This document shows, piece by piece, positions 1 to 6,801 of a stretch of 12,825 bases of DNA. The DNA is from JANDLT01 sp041743485. GTDB taxonomy: Bacteria; Acidobacteriota; Blastocatellia; Pyrinomonadales; Pyrinomonadaceae. The stretch covers positions 1 to 12,825 of the forward strand of contig JBGTMR010000054.1 of NCBI GenBank assembly GCA_041743485.1, given 5' to 3'. A program made the position numbers and the translations under genes. The notes under the pieces were generated by a model. The model saw only the letters and a program-made list of their open reading frames with translations. It was not told the DNA's origin and did not search any database. Positions within the stretch are counted from its first letter, which is position 1. Each line of letters opens with the position of its first letter.

Positions 1-1002
1 GTGGGCGATGTGTTGGCTCCGATTATCGGTGCGCCGCCGAAGACGGTTGCGATGCACCAGAATGTTTCGGTGTGTCAGTCGTTAATCCTGTCGTGCTTTC
101 CGCCGAAGGGTAAGCGGAACAAGATTGTGTATTCGAGTTTGGAGTTTCCGAGCGTGACTTATGTTTATGAAGCGCACGCGCGGGATGGAAGTTATCGCAT
201 CGTGACCGTGCCGAGTGATGACGGCATCAGGGTTTCAAACGAGCGTTTGTTGGAAGCGATTGATGAGGAAACTTTGCTTGTGCCTATCTCGCATGTTCTG
301 TTCAAGAGTGCTTTCTTGCAAGACGCGAAGGCAATCACCGAACGCGCGCATGAGGTCGGGGCGGTTGTGGTTTTAGATACTTATCAATCGGCGGGAACGG
401 TTCCGTTTTCGGTGACGGATTTGGACGTTGACTTTGCGACGGGCGGTTCTGTGAAATGGTTATGCGGCGGCGCGGGGGCGGGATACTTGTACGTTCATCC
501 GCGTTGGCACGATGTGCTTGAGCCGAAGGTCACGGGATGGATGGCGCACGAACAGCCGTTCGCGTTTGAAGCGGGAGCGATAAAATATGCCGCCGGTATC
601 GCGCGTTTCCTTCACGGTTCGCCCGCGATTCCGACGCTTTATTCGGCGCGTTCGGGTTATGAAATCATCGCTGAAATCGGCGTCGAAAACATACGCGCCA
701 AAAATCAGAGACAGACGACGCAGCTTATCGAACTCGCAGAAGCGGCGGGCTTTACCGTCACCTCGCCGCGCGATGCGAATCAACGCGGCGGGACGATAAC
801 CGTCAACACACCGCACGCCGCGAACGTGGTCAAGAGTCTCGCGGAAGAAAACATACTCGTTGATTTTCGTCCCGGCGCGGGCATTCGTATCTCGCCGCAC
901 TTTTACAATTCGGACGAAGAATTAACGCGCATCATAGAAGCGATGAAGCGCATCGTTGACACAAAATCTTTTACTGGACACGAAGCGGCGGCGGCGTACT
1001 AA
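1..1002 (+). CDS. kynureninase-like PLP-dependent enzyme (class V aminotransferase fold), 5'-truncated
   Basis: The frame is open from the first base and ends at TAA 1000-1002. The family is normally about 380-420 residues, so roughly 60 N-terminal residues are missing and the GTG at base 1 is probably an internal valine. Seen: a cofactor Asp in VVLDTYQSAG (Asp126 counted from base 1), the Schiff-base lysine in GGSVKWLCGG (Lys152), GWMAHEQPFAFE after it, and a C-terminal RISPHFYN motif (Arg296) that binds the substrate carboxylate in this fold. Kynureninases cleave kynurenine or 3-hydroxykynurenine to anthranilate or 3-hydroxyanthranilate plus alanine. The immediate downstream neighbour, tryptophan 2,3-dioxygenase, makes the precursor N-formylkynurenine, which supports that substrate. 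A cysteine-desulfurase-like or other class V activity cannot be excluded from sequence alone. The protein is cytoplasmic. Identity of the fold is near certain; substrate is inferred. Confidence 0.8.
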   Translation: MGDVLAPIIGAPPKTVAMHQNVSVCQSLILSCFPPKGKRNKIVYSSLEFPSVTYVYEAHARDGSYRIVTVPSDDGIRVSNERLLEAIDEETLLVPISHVLFKSAFLQDAKAITERAHEVGAVVVLDTYQSAGTVPFSVTDLDVDFATGGSVKWLCGGAGAGYLYVHPRWHDVLEPKVTGWMAHEQPFAFEAGAIKYAAGIARFLHGSPAIPTLYSARSGYEIIAEIGVENIRAKNQRQTTQLIELAEAAGFTVTSPRDANQRGGTITVNTPHAANVVKSLAEENILVDFRPGAGIRISPHFYNSDEELTRIIEAMKRIVDTKSFTGHEAAAAY

Positions 1003-1027
1003 GCAGAAGGATAAGGGCGGCAAAAGA

Positions 1028-1906
1028 ATGACGGATGAATTGAAAACGGAGTACGGGCAGAAGGCGCGGCTTTCTTATAATTCATATTTGCGTGTGCCTG
1101 ATTTGATTGCATTGCAGGATTTGCAATCGAGTCCGTCGCGTCACGACGAACTGTTGTTCATCACGATTCATCAAACTTATGAATTGTGGTTCAAACAAGT
1201 CTTGCACGAGATAGACGCGGCGATAGTTTTCATCAACGCGGACAAGTTGATTGCCGCGTCGCGGGCGATGATGCGTGTAATTGAAATCGAGAAAATACTT
1301 GTCGCGCAGATTCATATTTTAGAGACGATGACGCCCGTTGACTTTCTTGGTTTTCGTGACGCGCTCAATCCGGCGAGCGGTTTTCAGTCAATGCAGTTTC
1401 GTGAAATCGAGTTCGCATCAGGAATGAAGGATACAGGCACGATTGAGAGTTTCAATGAAGATGCTTTTGCGAGCGGGCGTTTGCAAAAGCGGTACGACGA
1501 TGAATCTTTGAGCGATGCGTTCTATCGTGCGATGCACCGCGCGGGCTTCGATGTTGAAATTGCGGATGAGAGTTTAAGCCTTGAACGGAAGCAAGAAAAT
1601 TATGGGCGGCGCGTGCGTGTCAACGTCCGCTTGCAAAGCGAATATGAGAAGCATCCGGCGTTATTTAATCTCGCAGAAATGCTTATCGCGCACGATGAGC
1701 AAATAGTTTTATGGCGTGTGCATCACGTCGCTATGGTCGAGCGCATGTTGGGAACGAAACAGGGAACAGGCGGCAGCGCGGGCGTCGCTTATCTTCAATC
1801 AACGCTCAAGAAAAAGATTTTTCCTGAGATGTGGGAAGCACGCACGCATCTCGATTCAAACGCACAACCTTTTACACACGACGCGCACGGCTGCCCGTTC
1901 GCTTAA
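1028..1906 (+). CDS. kynA: tryptophan 2,3-dioxygenase
   Basis: A 292-residue haem enzyme that oxidises L-tryptophan to N-formylkynurenine, the first step of the kynurenine pathway. Family landmarks are in order: HDELLFITIHQTYELWFKQ, GFRDALNPASGFQSMQFREIE, AHDEQIVLWRVHHVAMVERM and GTGGSAGVAYLQST. From the spacing I remember for the Xanthomonas enzyme (His55, Arg117, His240), the active-site His is His48, the substrate-carboxylate Arg is Arg110 and the axial haem ligand is His233; all three are present at exactly matching spacing. Length fits the family (about 280). I place the start at ATG 1028, preceded by AAGGG at 1013-1017, rather than at an upstream in-frame codon at 956 that would overlap the previous gene and add a Lys/Arg-rich tail. 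The 25-base gap to the kynureninase-like gene suggests co-transcription. A symmetric repeat element begins 7 bases after the stop. Confidence 0.97.
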   Translation: MTDELKTEYGQKARLSYNSYLRVPDLIALQDLQSSPSRHDELLFITIHQTYELWFKQVLHEIDAAIVFINADKLIAASRAMMRVIEIEKILVAQIHILETMTPVDFLGFRDALNPASGFQSMQFREIEFASGMKDTGTIESFNEDAFASGRLQKRYDDESLSDAFYRAMHRAGFDVEIADESLSLERKQENYGRRVRVNVRLQSEYEKHPALFNLAEMLIAHDEQIVLWRVHHVAMVERMLGTKQGTGGSAGVAYLQSTLKKKIFPEMWEARTHLDSNAQPFTHDAHGCPFA

Positions 1907-1912
1907 TTAGAA

Positions 1913-2119
1913 CTCTTGCAAAAGTCCCGTAGGGACTAACTGACAATAGCCCAGCGATTCATCGCTGGGAGAAATGTCGGAAATTTCTCCAGTCCCGTAG
2001 GGACGACTGACCGAAGTTTCAAGTGTCCCTACGGGACACGGCAGGTTGTTCCTCCTTTACCCAGCGATGAATCGCTGGGCTATTATCAAACGTCCCTGAC
2101 GGGACGACTTTTGCAAGAG
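1913..2119. repeat. 207-bp symmetric MITE/REP-like element with 14-bp terminal inverted repeats
   Basis: The ends CTCTTGCAAAAGTC (1913-1926) and GACTTTTGCAAGAG (2106-2119) are perfect 14-bp inverted repeats. Inside them lies a second perfect inverted repeat of 25 bp (1945-1969 with 2060-2084), each arm of which is itself a hairpin with stem CCCAGCGA and loop TTCA (TGAA on the right arm). Near-palindromes GTCCCGTAGGGAC at 1924-1936 and 1992-2004, GTCCCTACGGGAC at 2025-2037 and GTCCCTGACGGGAC at 2092-2105 complete the mirror layout. A small hairpin (1968-1975 with 1983-1990) sits off-centre. The element encodes nothing and shows no obvious target-site duplication (flanks AA and GT). It starts 7 bases after the dioxygenase stop and ends 12 bases before the ribosome binding site of the next gene, so it fills the whole intergenic space. 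Confidence 0.85.
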
Positions 2120-2143
2120 GTCTATTGTTCGAGGCAATTTTTT

Positions 2144-3943
2144 ATGAACCGCAAATCTTTAATTATAGTTTTGAGCCTTATGTGTCTTGTCGTTGGCGGA
2201 GGCGTCGGTGCTTCTGTTTTTTCACGTCGCGCCCAAGCGCGCCAAGACGATGCAACGCGAAAACCGATTGCGTTGCGCATCGTCGAGATTCAATCGAACG
2301 ACCCTGTACCGGAAGCCCTCGCCGCCAAACTGCGTTCACGTTTCAGCACGTCGGCATCAAGGAAAACCAGAGCGGCGGCGCGCCCTCGCTTACTCGCATT
2401 TGAAAACATCGAAGGCGACAACAAACAAACGAACATCGCGCAATCAAGCGACGAAGCACCGCGCTTGTTCAAAGCCACTTACTACGATTACGAACGCAAT
2501 CGGGCGTTCACGATTGAAGGCGATGCGCGCCAACCCGACGCCGCCAAAATCACCGAACTCACTTATCAACCGCTTCCGAACGACGAAGAATTTCAAGACG
2601 CGGTGAGTGTCATCGCACGCGCCCCCGAATTTGCCGAACAGTTCGCGTCGAATCAACTTGTGCCTTACGCACCGATGCCGCCCGTGCTTGAACACACAGC
2701 GGACGAGGCTCCGGTTGAGCGCACATTGTTCGTCGGCGTGCGCTCATCTGACGGCGCGACGAACGAAATCGTCGGCGTCAATATGATTCGTGAAAGCATT
2801 GTGCGCTTCGCGGACGGTGCGCCGCCCGCCGCCGTCGCCAACGCCGAATCGTGCGGCTTACCGGACGACCCGACGCAACGCGCTTCGGGACGCGGTTCGA
2901 TAAATTCCGGCACAAACACGACGGGGCAGTATCGTTTGACCGTCTCGCAAAATGAGAATCAATTATGGGACATGATTGTCGTGCGCCCTAGAAATTCATC
3001 CGGCGAACGCGCGTCCGGTGTCGAACTGCGCGACGTGCGTTATCGCGGCAAGTCGGTCTTAAAACGCGCGCACGTCCCCGTTCTCAACGTCCAATACGAG
3101 AACAATGTTTGCGGTCCTTATCGTGATTGGCAATGGGATGAAGGAACATTTGAAGCCAACGGAACTGATGTCGCAAACGGCTTTCGCGTCACGACCGAGA
3201 TGCCGCGCACGATACTTGATACCGGCAACGACACGGGCAACTTTCAAGGCGTCGCGGCTTATATGGACGGCACGGATGTCGTAATTATCAGTGAACTCGA
3301 AGCCAGTTGGTATCGCTATATCAGCCTGTGGCGATTCCACGCCGACGGCACGATTGAGCCGCGCTTCGGCTTCAGTTCAGTTGCCAATTCGTGCGTCTGT
3401 ACCGACCACAATCATCACGTTTATTGGCGGTTCGATTTCGATATTGACACGCCGGAAAACAACGTCGTGCGGCAATCGCTCAAACGTCGCCCGTCCCTCA
3501 ATCGCTTCGGCAGAACGGCGTTCGATAGTGCGGTTGTCGGCATCGAAAGCAAAGTGATTCGCACGCCGCTCGACGCGCGCCGGTGGTACGTTTCAAACAC
3601 CGTGACCAATCGCAGTTATATGATTCGTCCCGGTACGGCGGACGGTGTGGCGGACGAATACGGGCGCGGCGATATGTGGTTGTTGCGCTACAAAGCAAAC
3701 AGCGAAATTGATGACGGCAGAAGAGAGAGAGACTTCACCCTTACTCAAACCGAAATCAACCTTGACCCTTATGTGAACGGTGAATCCATTATTAACCAAG
3801 ACCTCGTGATGTGGTACGGGGCGCACTTCATACACACGCAGGACGCACACGGCGACGCCGCGAAATCACCCGTCAACACCTCACACGAAGGTGAGAACCG
3901 TTTGATTGGTCCTGACTTGATTCCCGTCAACTGGGGAAAATAG
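2144..3943 (+). CDS. secreted copper amine oxidase-like protein (divergent, compact)
   Basis: 599 residues. ATG 2144 has GAGG at 2131-2134; an upstream TTG at 2111 lies inside the repeat element and is rejected. Residues 1-32 form an export signal: basic NRK, a hydrophobic stretch of about 20, then RRAQARQ; there is no lipobox. The N-terminal 190 residues are unassigned. The rest resembles the catalytic domain of copper/topaquinone amine oxidases: WDEG with Asp332 where the catalytic base lies, WYRYISLWRFHADGTIEPR with Tyr390 at the topaquinone position, DHNHHVYWRFDFDID with His422 and His424 as the HxH copper pair, DARRWYVSN, then QDLVMWYGAHFIH with His564 as third ligand and a closing GPDLIPVNW. 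Unlike classical enzymes the topaquinone motif N-Y-D/E-Y reads WYRY, and spacings are shorter (58 and 32 residues against roughly 83 and 50-58). Members of this family oxidise primary amines to aldehydes, ammonia and peroxide; activity here is unproven. Family call from remembered motifs. Confidence 0.62.
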   Translation: MNRKSLIIVLSLMCLVVGGGVGASVFSRRAQARQDDATRKPIALRIVEIQSNDPVPEALAAKLRSRFSTSASRKTRAAARPRLLAFENIEGDNKQTNIAQSSDEAPRLFKATYYDYERNRAFTIEGDARQPDAAKITELTYQPLPNDEEFQDAVSVIARAPEFAEQFASNQLVPYAPMPPVLEHTADEAPVERTLFVGVRSSDGATNEIVGVNMIRESIVRFADGAPPAAVANAESCGLPDDPTQRASGRGSINSGTNTTGQYRLTVSQNENQLWDMIVVRPRNSSGERASGVELRDVRYRGKSVLKRAHVPVLNVQYENNVCGPYRDWQWDEGTFEANGTDVANGFRVTTEMPRTILDTGNDTGNFQGVAAYMDGTDVVIISELEASWYRYISLWRFHADGTIEPRFGFSSVANSCVCTDHNHHVYWRFDFDIDTPENNVVRQSLKRRPSLNRFGRTAFDSAVVGIESKVIRTPLDARRWYVSNTVTNRSYMIRPGTADGVADEYGRGDMWLLRYKANSEIDDGRRERDFTLTQTEINLDPYVNGESIINQDLVMWYGAHFIHTQDAHGDAAKSPVNTSHEGENRLIGPDLIPVNWGK

Positions 3944-3947
3944 ATAG

Positions 3948-4013
3948 CAGTGGATAACGGATAGTGAAGAAGGATGATTTCAACTATCCGTTATCCACTG
4001 TCCGTTATCCACT
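3948..4013. repeat. heptad-built hairpin just after the amine-oxidase-like gene; possible terminator
   Basis: An 18-bp perfect inverted repeat (3948-3965 with 3983-4000, 17-base loop) begins 5 bases after the stop codon. The right side reads as consecutive 7-bp units from 3984: CTATCCG, TTATCCA, CTGTCCG, TTATCCA, CTATAAA, so TCCGTTATCCACT is repeated directly at 4001-4013. The stem is long enough to end transcription, but only a broken T-rich stretch (CTTCTTTTCT, 4021-4030) follows, so terminator function is inferred. The remaining 154 bases to the next start show no convincing promoter. Confidence 0.7.
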
Positions 4014-4167
4014 ATAAACCCTTCTTTTCTGGAAACACCCTGCGACTCGGCATTTAATTTCCAACGTAACGGAATGGCTGCTCACGCTAAACTTTCCCGC
4101 CAGAGCATCCGCCGACAGAAACAAATCAAACTCAAATTTAGAACAAAAAGATCGGAGTCAAACCACC

Positions 4168-4920
4168 GTGAACAGGATAATTGTGTCTTTAGCCGCCCTC
4201 ATCATTTTTAGTTTGCCGACCATCGCTTCGGCAGATACTTTCACTTTCCATGCTCCCGCCACCCCGAACGCTCCACGCGGCAACGGCAGCGGCGCAAACC
4301 AAGTTGACCTTGACCATTACAGTGCCGTGACATGGCGTTTGCCCGCCCCGAATCAAAGCGGCGTGATACGCGACTCGAACAACAACGCCGTCAACTTACA
4401 AGGGCAAAGCATCACTTCCGCGACGTTGACCTTCAACACCATCGCCAACTGGGACGCGAACCAGAATCGCTTGTACGTCACCTTACTTGACACCGCGCTT
4501 AACGGCGGCGTCGCCCGCTTTCAAGATACGACCGTTGACCCGACGGCTGGCAACGGCAGATTCAACGATGCGTTTGCGAGTAGTAATCCGCTTGTCGCCA
4601 ACGGCACGGGACGCATGGCACTGACGACGTTGACGAATCTTTCGACGACGCCGACGACCCTCGTTTATAACTTCACCGCCGCACAACTCGCGCGGCTCAA
4701 CGAATTTTTCAACGTCACCGACCGCACACTCGCTTTCGGCTTCGACCCCGATTGCCACTTCTGGAACAACGGCATCACCTTCAGCTTCACGACTTCCGGC
4801 GCACCGACTCCGACGCCCGAACCCGCGACCATGACGCTCTTAGGCACGGGACTCGCCGGACTCTACTACCGTCGCCGCCGTCGCAAACAACAGGCAGACG
4901 AAACAAGCGCGGCAGCGTAA
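4168..4920 (+). CDS. PEP-CTERM sorted surface/exopolysaccharide-associated protein
   Basis: 250 residues with a GTG start at 4168; CGGAG at 4153-4157 lies 10 bases upstream. A clear Sec signal peptide (MNRIIVSLAALIIFSLPTIASA) gives predicted cleavage after Ala22. The C terminus carries the sorting tripartite signal: PEP at 217-219, a hydrophobic segment (ATMTLLGTGLAGLYY), then RRRRRK, with an extra ten-residue tail after the arginines. Such proteins are processed by an exosortase of the XrtA/EpsH type and are linked to extracellular matrix; no exosortase gene is in this window. The body (23-210) is Asn/Thr/Gly-rich with alternating hydrophobic strands, suggesting a beta-sandwich, and contains FDPDCHFWNNGITFSF near its end with the only cysteine I see. 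I do not recognise the body domain. A terminator follows at 4957. It is convergent with the NtrC-type regulator. Confidence 0.88.
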   Translation: MNRIIVSLAALIIFSLPTIASADTFTFHAPATPNAPRGNGSGANQVDLDHYSAVTWRLPAPNQSGVIRDSNNNAVNLQGQSITSATLTFNTIANWDANQNRLYVTLLDTALNGGVARFQDTTVDPTAGNGRFNDAFASSNPLVANGTGRMALTTLTNLSTTPTTLVYNFTAAQLARLNEFFNVTDRTLAFGFDPDCHFWNNGITFSFTTSGAPTPTPEPATMTLLGTGLAGLYYRRRRRKQQADETSAAA

Positions 4921-4956
4921 TAAACCACTTCCACAATTTTCTCCCCCGCACGGATA

Positions 4957-4996
4957 AAGCGGCTGGCAACAATCATTGCCAGCCGCTTCGTCTTTT
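4957..4996 (+). terminator. intrinsic terminator after the PEP-CTERM gene, probably bidirectional
   Basis: A perfect 13-bp stem, AAGCGGCTGGCAA (4957-4969) with TTGCCAGCCGCTT (4976-4988), encloses a 6-base loop and is followed by CGTCTTTT. It lies between two convergent genes (stops at 4920 and 5021). Read on the other strand the stem is followed by TTTATCC, so it may also end the regulator transcript. Confidence 0.88.
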
Positions 4997-5020
4997 CAGG
5001 TGCAGATGTTCGATTGGGTT

Positions 5021-6490
5021 TTACGGGCGACGTTCGAGGTTGTAATCGCGCAGACGCCGGTAAAGCGTCGAAGGCGAGATGCCGAGCATGTCCGCCGTTT
5101 TGCCGCGATGCCAGTTGGTTTGCTCAAGTGCCTGTAAGATTTGTTGTCGTTCGACTTCACGCAAAGGCGGCGGCACGCCCGCGACATCGGCGTTGGGCGA
5201 CCCCATCGTGTTCGATGAATTGATGGAAGTTTGCGCGCCGCCGTTGGTGTTTCCGGCGTTCGTGTACCCGGTGTAAGCCGCATTATAAGTGGCATAGCCG
5301 ACGGCTTCGGGACGCGCGATTTCGGGCGGCAGTTCGGCGGTCGTGATGCGGTTGTCGTTCGCTAAAATCACGGCGCGCTCAAGACAGTTTCGCAGTTGGC
5401 GGACGTTGCCGGGAAAGTCGTAAGCTTGAAGTCGCGTCATCGCTTCGGGTGTGATTTCGATGTGTTCCGCCGCGAGAGTTTTTAAGAGATGGCGCGTCAA
5501 CGGTTCGATGTCTTCGGGACGCGAGCGAAGCGGCGGCAAATCAATTTGGAAGCCGTTGATGCGATACAGCAAATCGGAACGAAAACTTTCATCCGCGATG
5601 ATGCGCTTCAAATCACGATTCGTCGCCGCGATGATGCGAACGTCAACCTGAACTTTACGCACGCCGCCGACGCGATAAAACGAGCGCGTCTCAATCGCGC
5701 GCAAAAGTTTCGACTGTAACTGCGCGGGCATCTCCGTCACTTCATCAAGGAAAATCGTGCCGCCGTCGGCGAGTTCAAACAATCCTAACTTGCGATTCTT
5801 CGCCCCTGAAAATGCTCCTGCTTCATAACCGAAAAGTTCCGATTCGATGAGGGTTTCCTGCACGGCGGCGCAATTCAAATCAACAAACGACGCATCGGCG
5901 CGACGGCTCAAACGATGCACGGCTTGCGCGATGAGTTCCTTGCCCGTCCCCGATTCGCCCGCGATTAACACCGAAGCATCCGACGGGGCGACGCGCGAGA
6001 CGAGCCGCAAAGCTTCGCGCATCGCGGGCGAATGCGCCACGATGTCGGGCGCGCCGCGTTCACGCGCAATCTGTTGTTTGAGTCGGGAGTTTTCGACGCG
6101 GAGCGTGCGTTTCTCCGATGCTTGCCTGACGAGAGCATCGAGTTCGCCGATGCGGTAAGGCTTCGAGAGATAATCGTAAGCACCGAATTTCATCGCCGCG
6201 ACCGCCGTGTCAACAGTGGCAAAGCCGGTCAGCATGATGACTTCCGGCGGGTTGGCGCGTTCGCGCACACGCTTGAGAAGCTGCATCCCGTCCATGCGCG
6301 GCATGTTGATGTCGGTCAGGATTACATCAACCGCCGCCTCTTCCAACATCTTCAACGCGGCTTCGCCTTCGCTCGCCGATTGAACTTGATGACCGAGACG
6401 CTCCAACTCTTTTTGCAAGACGAGTCGCAGATTCGCTTCGTCTTCGACGATTAAAATTTTGATGGGGCGTGTGGGTTGAGTGTCGCTCAA
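5021..6490 (-). CDS. NtrC-family sigma-54-dependent response regulator (REC-AAA+-Fis HTH)
   Basis: 489 residues. The start is TTG at 6490-6488; an in-frame TAA at 6496-6494 excludes anything longer, GGAG lies 11 bases upstream, and MSDTQPTRPIKILIVEDE fits a receiver N terminus. Receiver domain (about 10-125): acidic pocket Asp17/Glu18, phospho-acceptor Asp60 in LTDINMPRMDG, Thr88 and Lys110. AAA+ domain (about 148-390): Walker A GESGTGKE 178-185, sigma-54 contact loop at 225-230, Walker B GTIFLDE 244-250, then ATNRDL and FRSDLLYR. The contact loop is GAFSGA instead of the usual GAFTGA. A linker of about 45 residues (roughly 396-440) rich in Asn, Thr, Gly, Ser and Tyr separates it from a Fis-type helix-turn-helix (443-489). 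It should activate sigma-54 promoters when phosphorylated. The histidine kinase upstream on the same strand is the likely partner. Targets are unknown; the convergent PEP-CTERM gene is a candidate by position only. Confidence 0.95.
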   Translation of the reverse strand: MSDTQPTRPIKILIVEDEANLRLVLQKELERLGHQVQSASEGEAALKMLEEAAVDVILTDINMPRMDGMQLLKRVRERANPPEVIMLTGFATVDTAVAAMKFGAYDYLSKPYRIGELDALVRQASEKRTLRVENSRLKQQIARERGAPDIVAHSPAMREALRLVSRVAPSDASVLIAGESGTGKELIAQAVHRLSRRADASFVDLNCAAVQETLIESELFGYEAGAFSGAKNRKLGLFELADGGTIFLDEVTEMPAQLQSKLLRAIETRSFYRVGGVRKVQVDVRIIAATNRDLKRIIADESFRSDLLYRINGFQIDLPPLRSRPEDIEPLTRHLLKTLAAEHIEITPEAMTRLQAYDFPGNVRQLRNCLERAVILANDNRITTAELPPEIARPEAVGYATYNAAYTGYTNAGNTNGGAQTSINSSNTMGSPNADVAGVPPPLREVERQQILQALEQTNWHRGKTADMLGISPSTLYRRLRDYNLERRP

Positions 6491-6530
6491 GGTTTAAGTT
6501 TCTCCACGATTTAGGAATCGTTCAAAGTTC

Positions 6531-6600
6531 GTAGCTCAGCCGTCTTCAGACGGCTTTCCCGAAGGGCATATAGACCATCGCTTTGAGCGATGGGTAAGAC
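6531..6600 (+). repeat. three-hairpin intergenic repeat, copy A
   Basis: Three hairpins follow each other: AGCCGTC-TTCA-GACGGCT (6538-6555), CCC-GAA-GGG (6558-6566) and CCATCGCT-TTG-AGCGATGG (6575-6593). Between the last two is the linker CATATAGA. A second copy lies inverted at 6723-6793. Loops and linkers agree between the copies while stem bases differ in compensating pairs. Confidence 0.85.
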
Positions 6601-6617
6601 AGTCAATAAATTTGCAA

Positions 6618-6691
6618 GGGCGTTTTAACGTCCTTCTCTTCGGGCTTCAGCCACCACACCCGAATGGCTCAAGCCGCTTGGCGAAAGCCCG
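6618..6691. other. possible multibranch fold between the two repeat copies
   Basis: A 7-bp hairpin GGGCGTT/AACGTCC (6618-6633, one G-T pair) is followed by a closing stem CGGGCTT (6641-6647) with AAGCCCG (6685-6691). Inside that stem are AGCCA/TGGCT (6649-6653 with 6665-6669) and GCC/GGC (6673-6675 with 6680-6682), which together would form a three-way junction. Stems are short and GCCCG can pair alternatively with CGGGC just downstream (about 6698), so the fold is tentative. No coding frame of interest is seen here. Confidence 0.4.
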
Positions 6692-6722
6692 GCGAGATAC
6701 GGGCTGATGAACTTGGTTGGCA

Positions 6723-6793
6723 ATCTTCCCCAGCCGTCAAACGGCTGGTCTATGTGCCGCTTCGCGGAAAGCCGCGTGAACGCGGCTGAGTAG
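6723..6793 (-). repeat. three-hairpin intergenic repeat, copy B (inverted)
   Basis: Read on the - strand: AGCCGCG-TTCA-CGCGGCT (6787-6770), CCGC-GAA-GCGG (6767-6757) and CCAGCCGT-TTG-ACGGCTGG (6748-6730), with linker CACATAGA. Apart from stems it matches copy A at almost every base from TCAGCCG to TGGGNAAGA. Two stem pairs in hairpin 1 and three in hairpin 3 are exchanged on both sides, and hairpin 2 gains one complete pair. Confidence 0.85.
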
Positions 6794-6801
6794 TTACCAA
6801 A

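Noticed and set aside
956..1027. Upstream start for tryptophan 2,3-dioxygenase
   Set aside because: It would overlap the preceding gene by 47 bases and add a Lys/Arg-rich tail absent from the family; ATG 1028 has a ribosome binding site and gives the usual length.
1913..2119. Insertion sequence
   Set aside because: There are terminal inverted repeats but no room for a transposase frame and no target duplication, so only a non-autonomous element can be claimed.
2111..2143. TTG 2111 as start of the amine oxidase-like gene
   Set aside because: It lies inside the terminal inverted repeat and would put non-signal residues before a well-formed signal peptide; ATG 2144 has GAGG at good spacing.
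4030..4045. Possible sigma-54 promoter (TGG...TGC) before the PEP-CTERM gene
   Set aside because: The GG-to-GC distance is 9 rather than 10 bases and the flanking consensus bases are missing; another candidate near 4076 has a distance of 8.
5021..6490. PrsR, the PEP-CTERM system regulator
   Set aside because: The receiver has the ordinary NtrC-type sequence (LTDINMPRMDG) and no exosortase or PrsK-type membrane kinase is adjacent.
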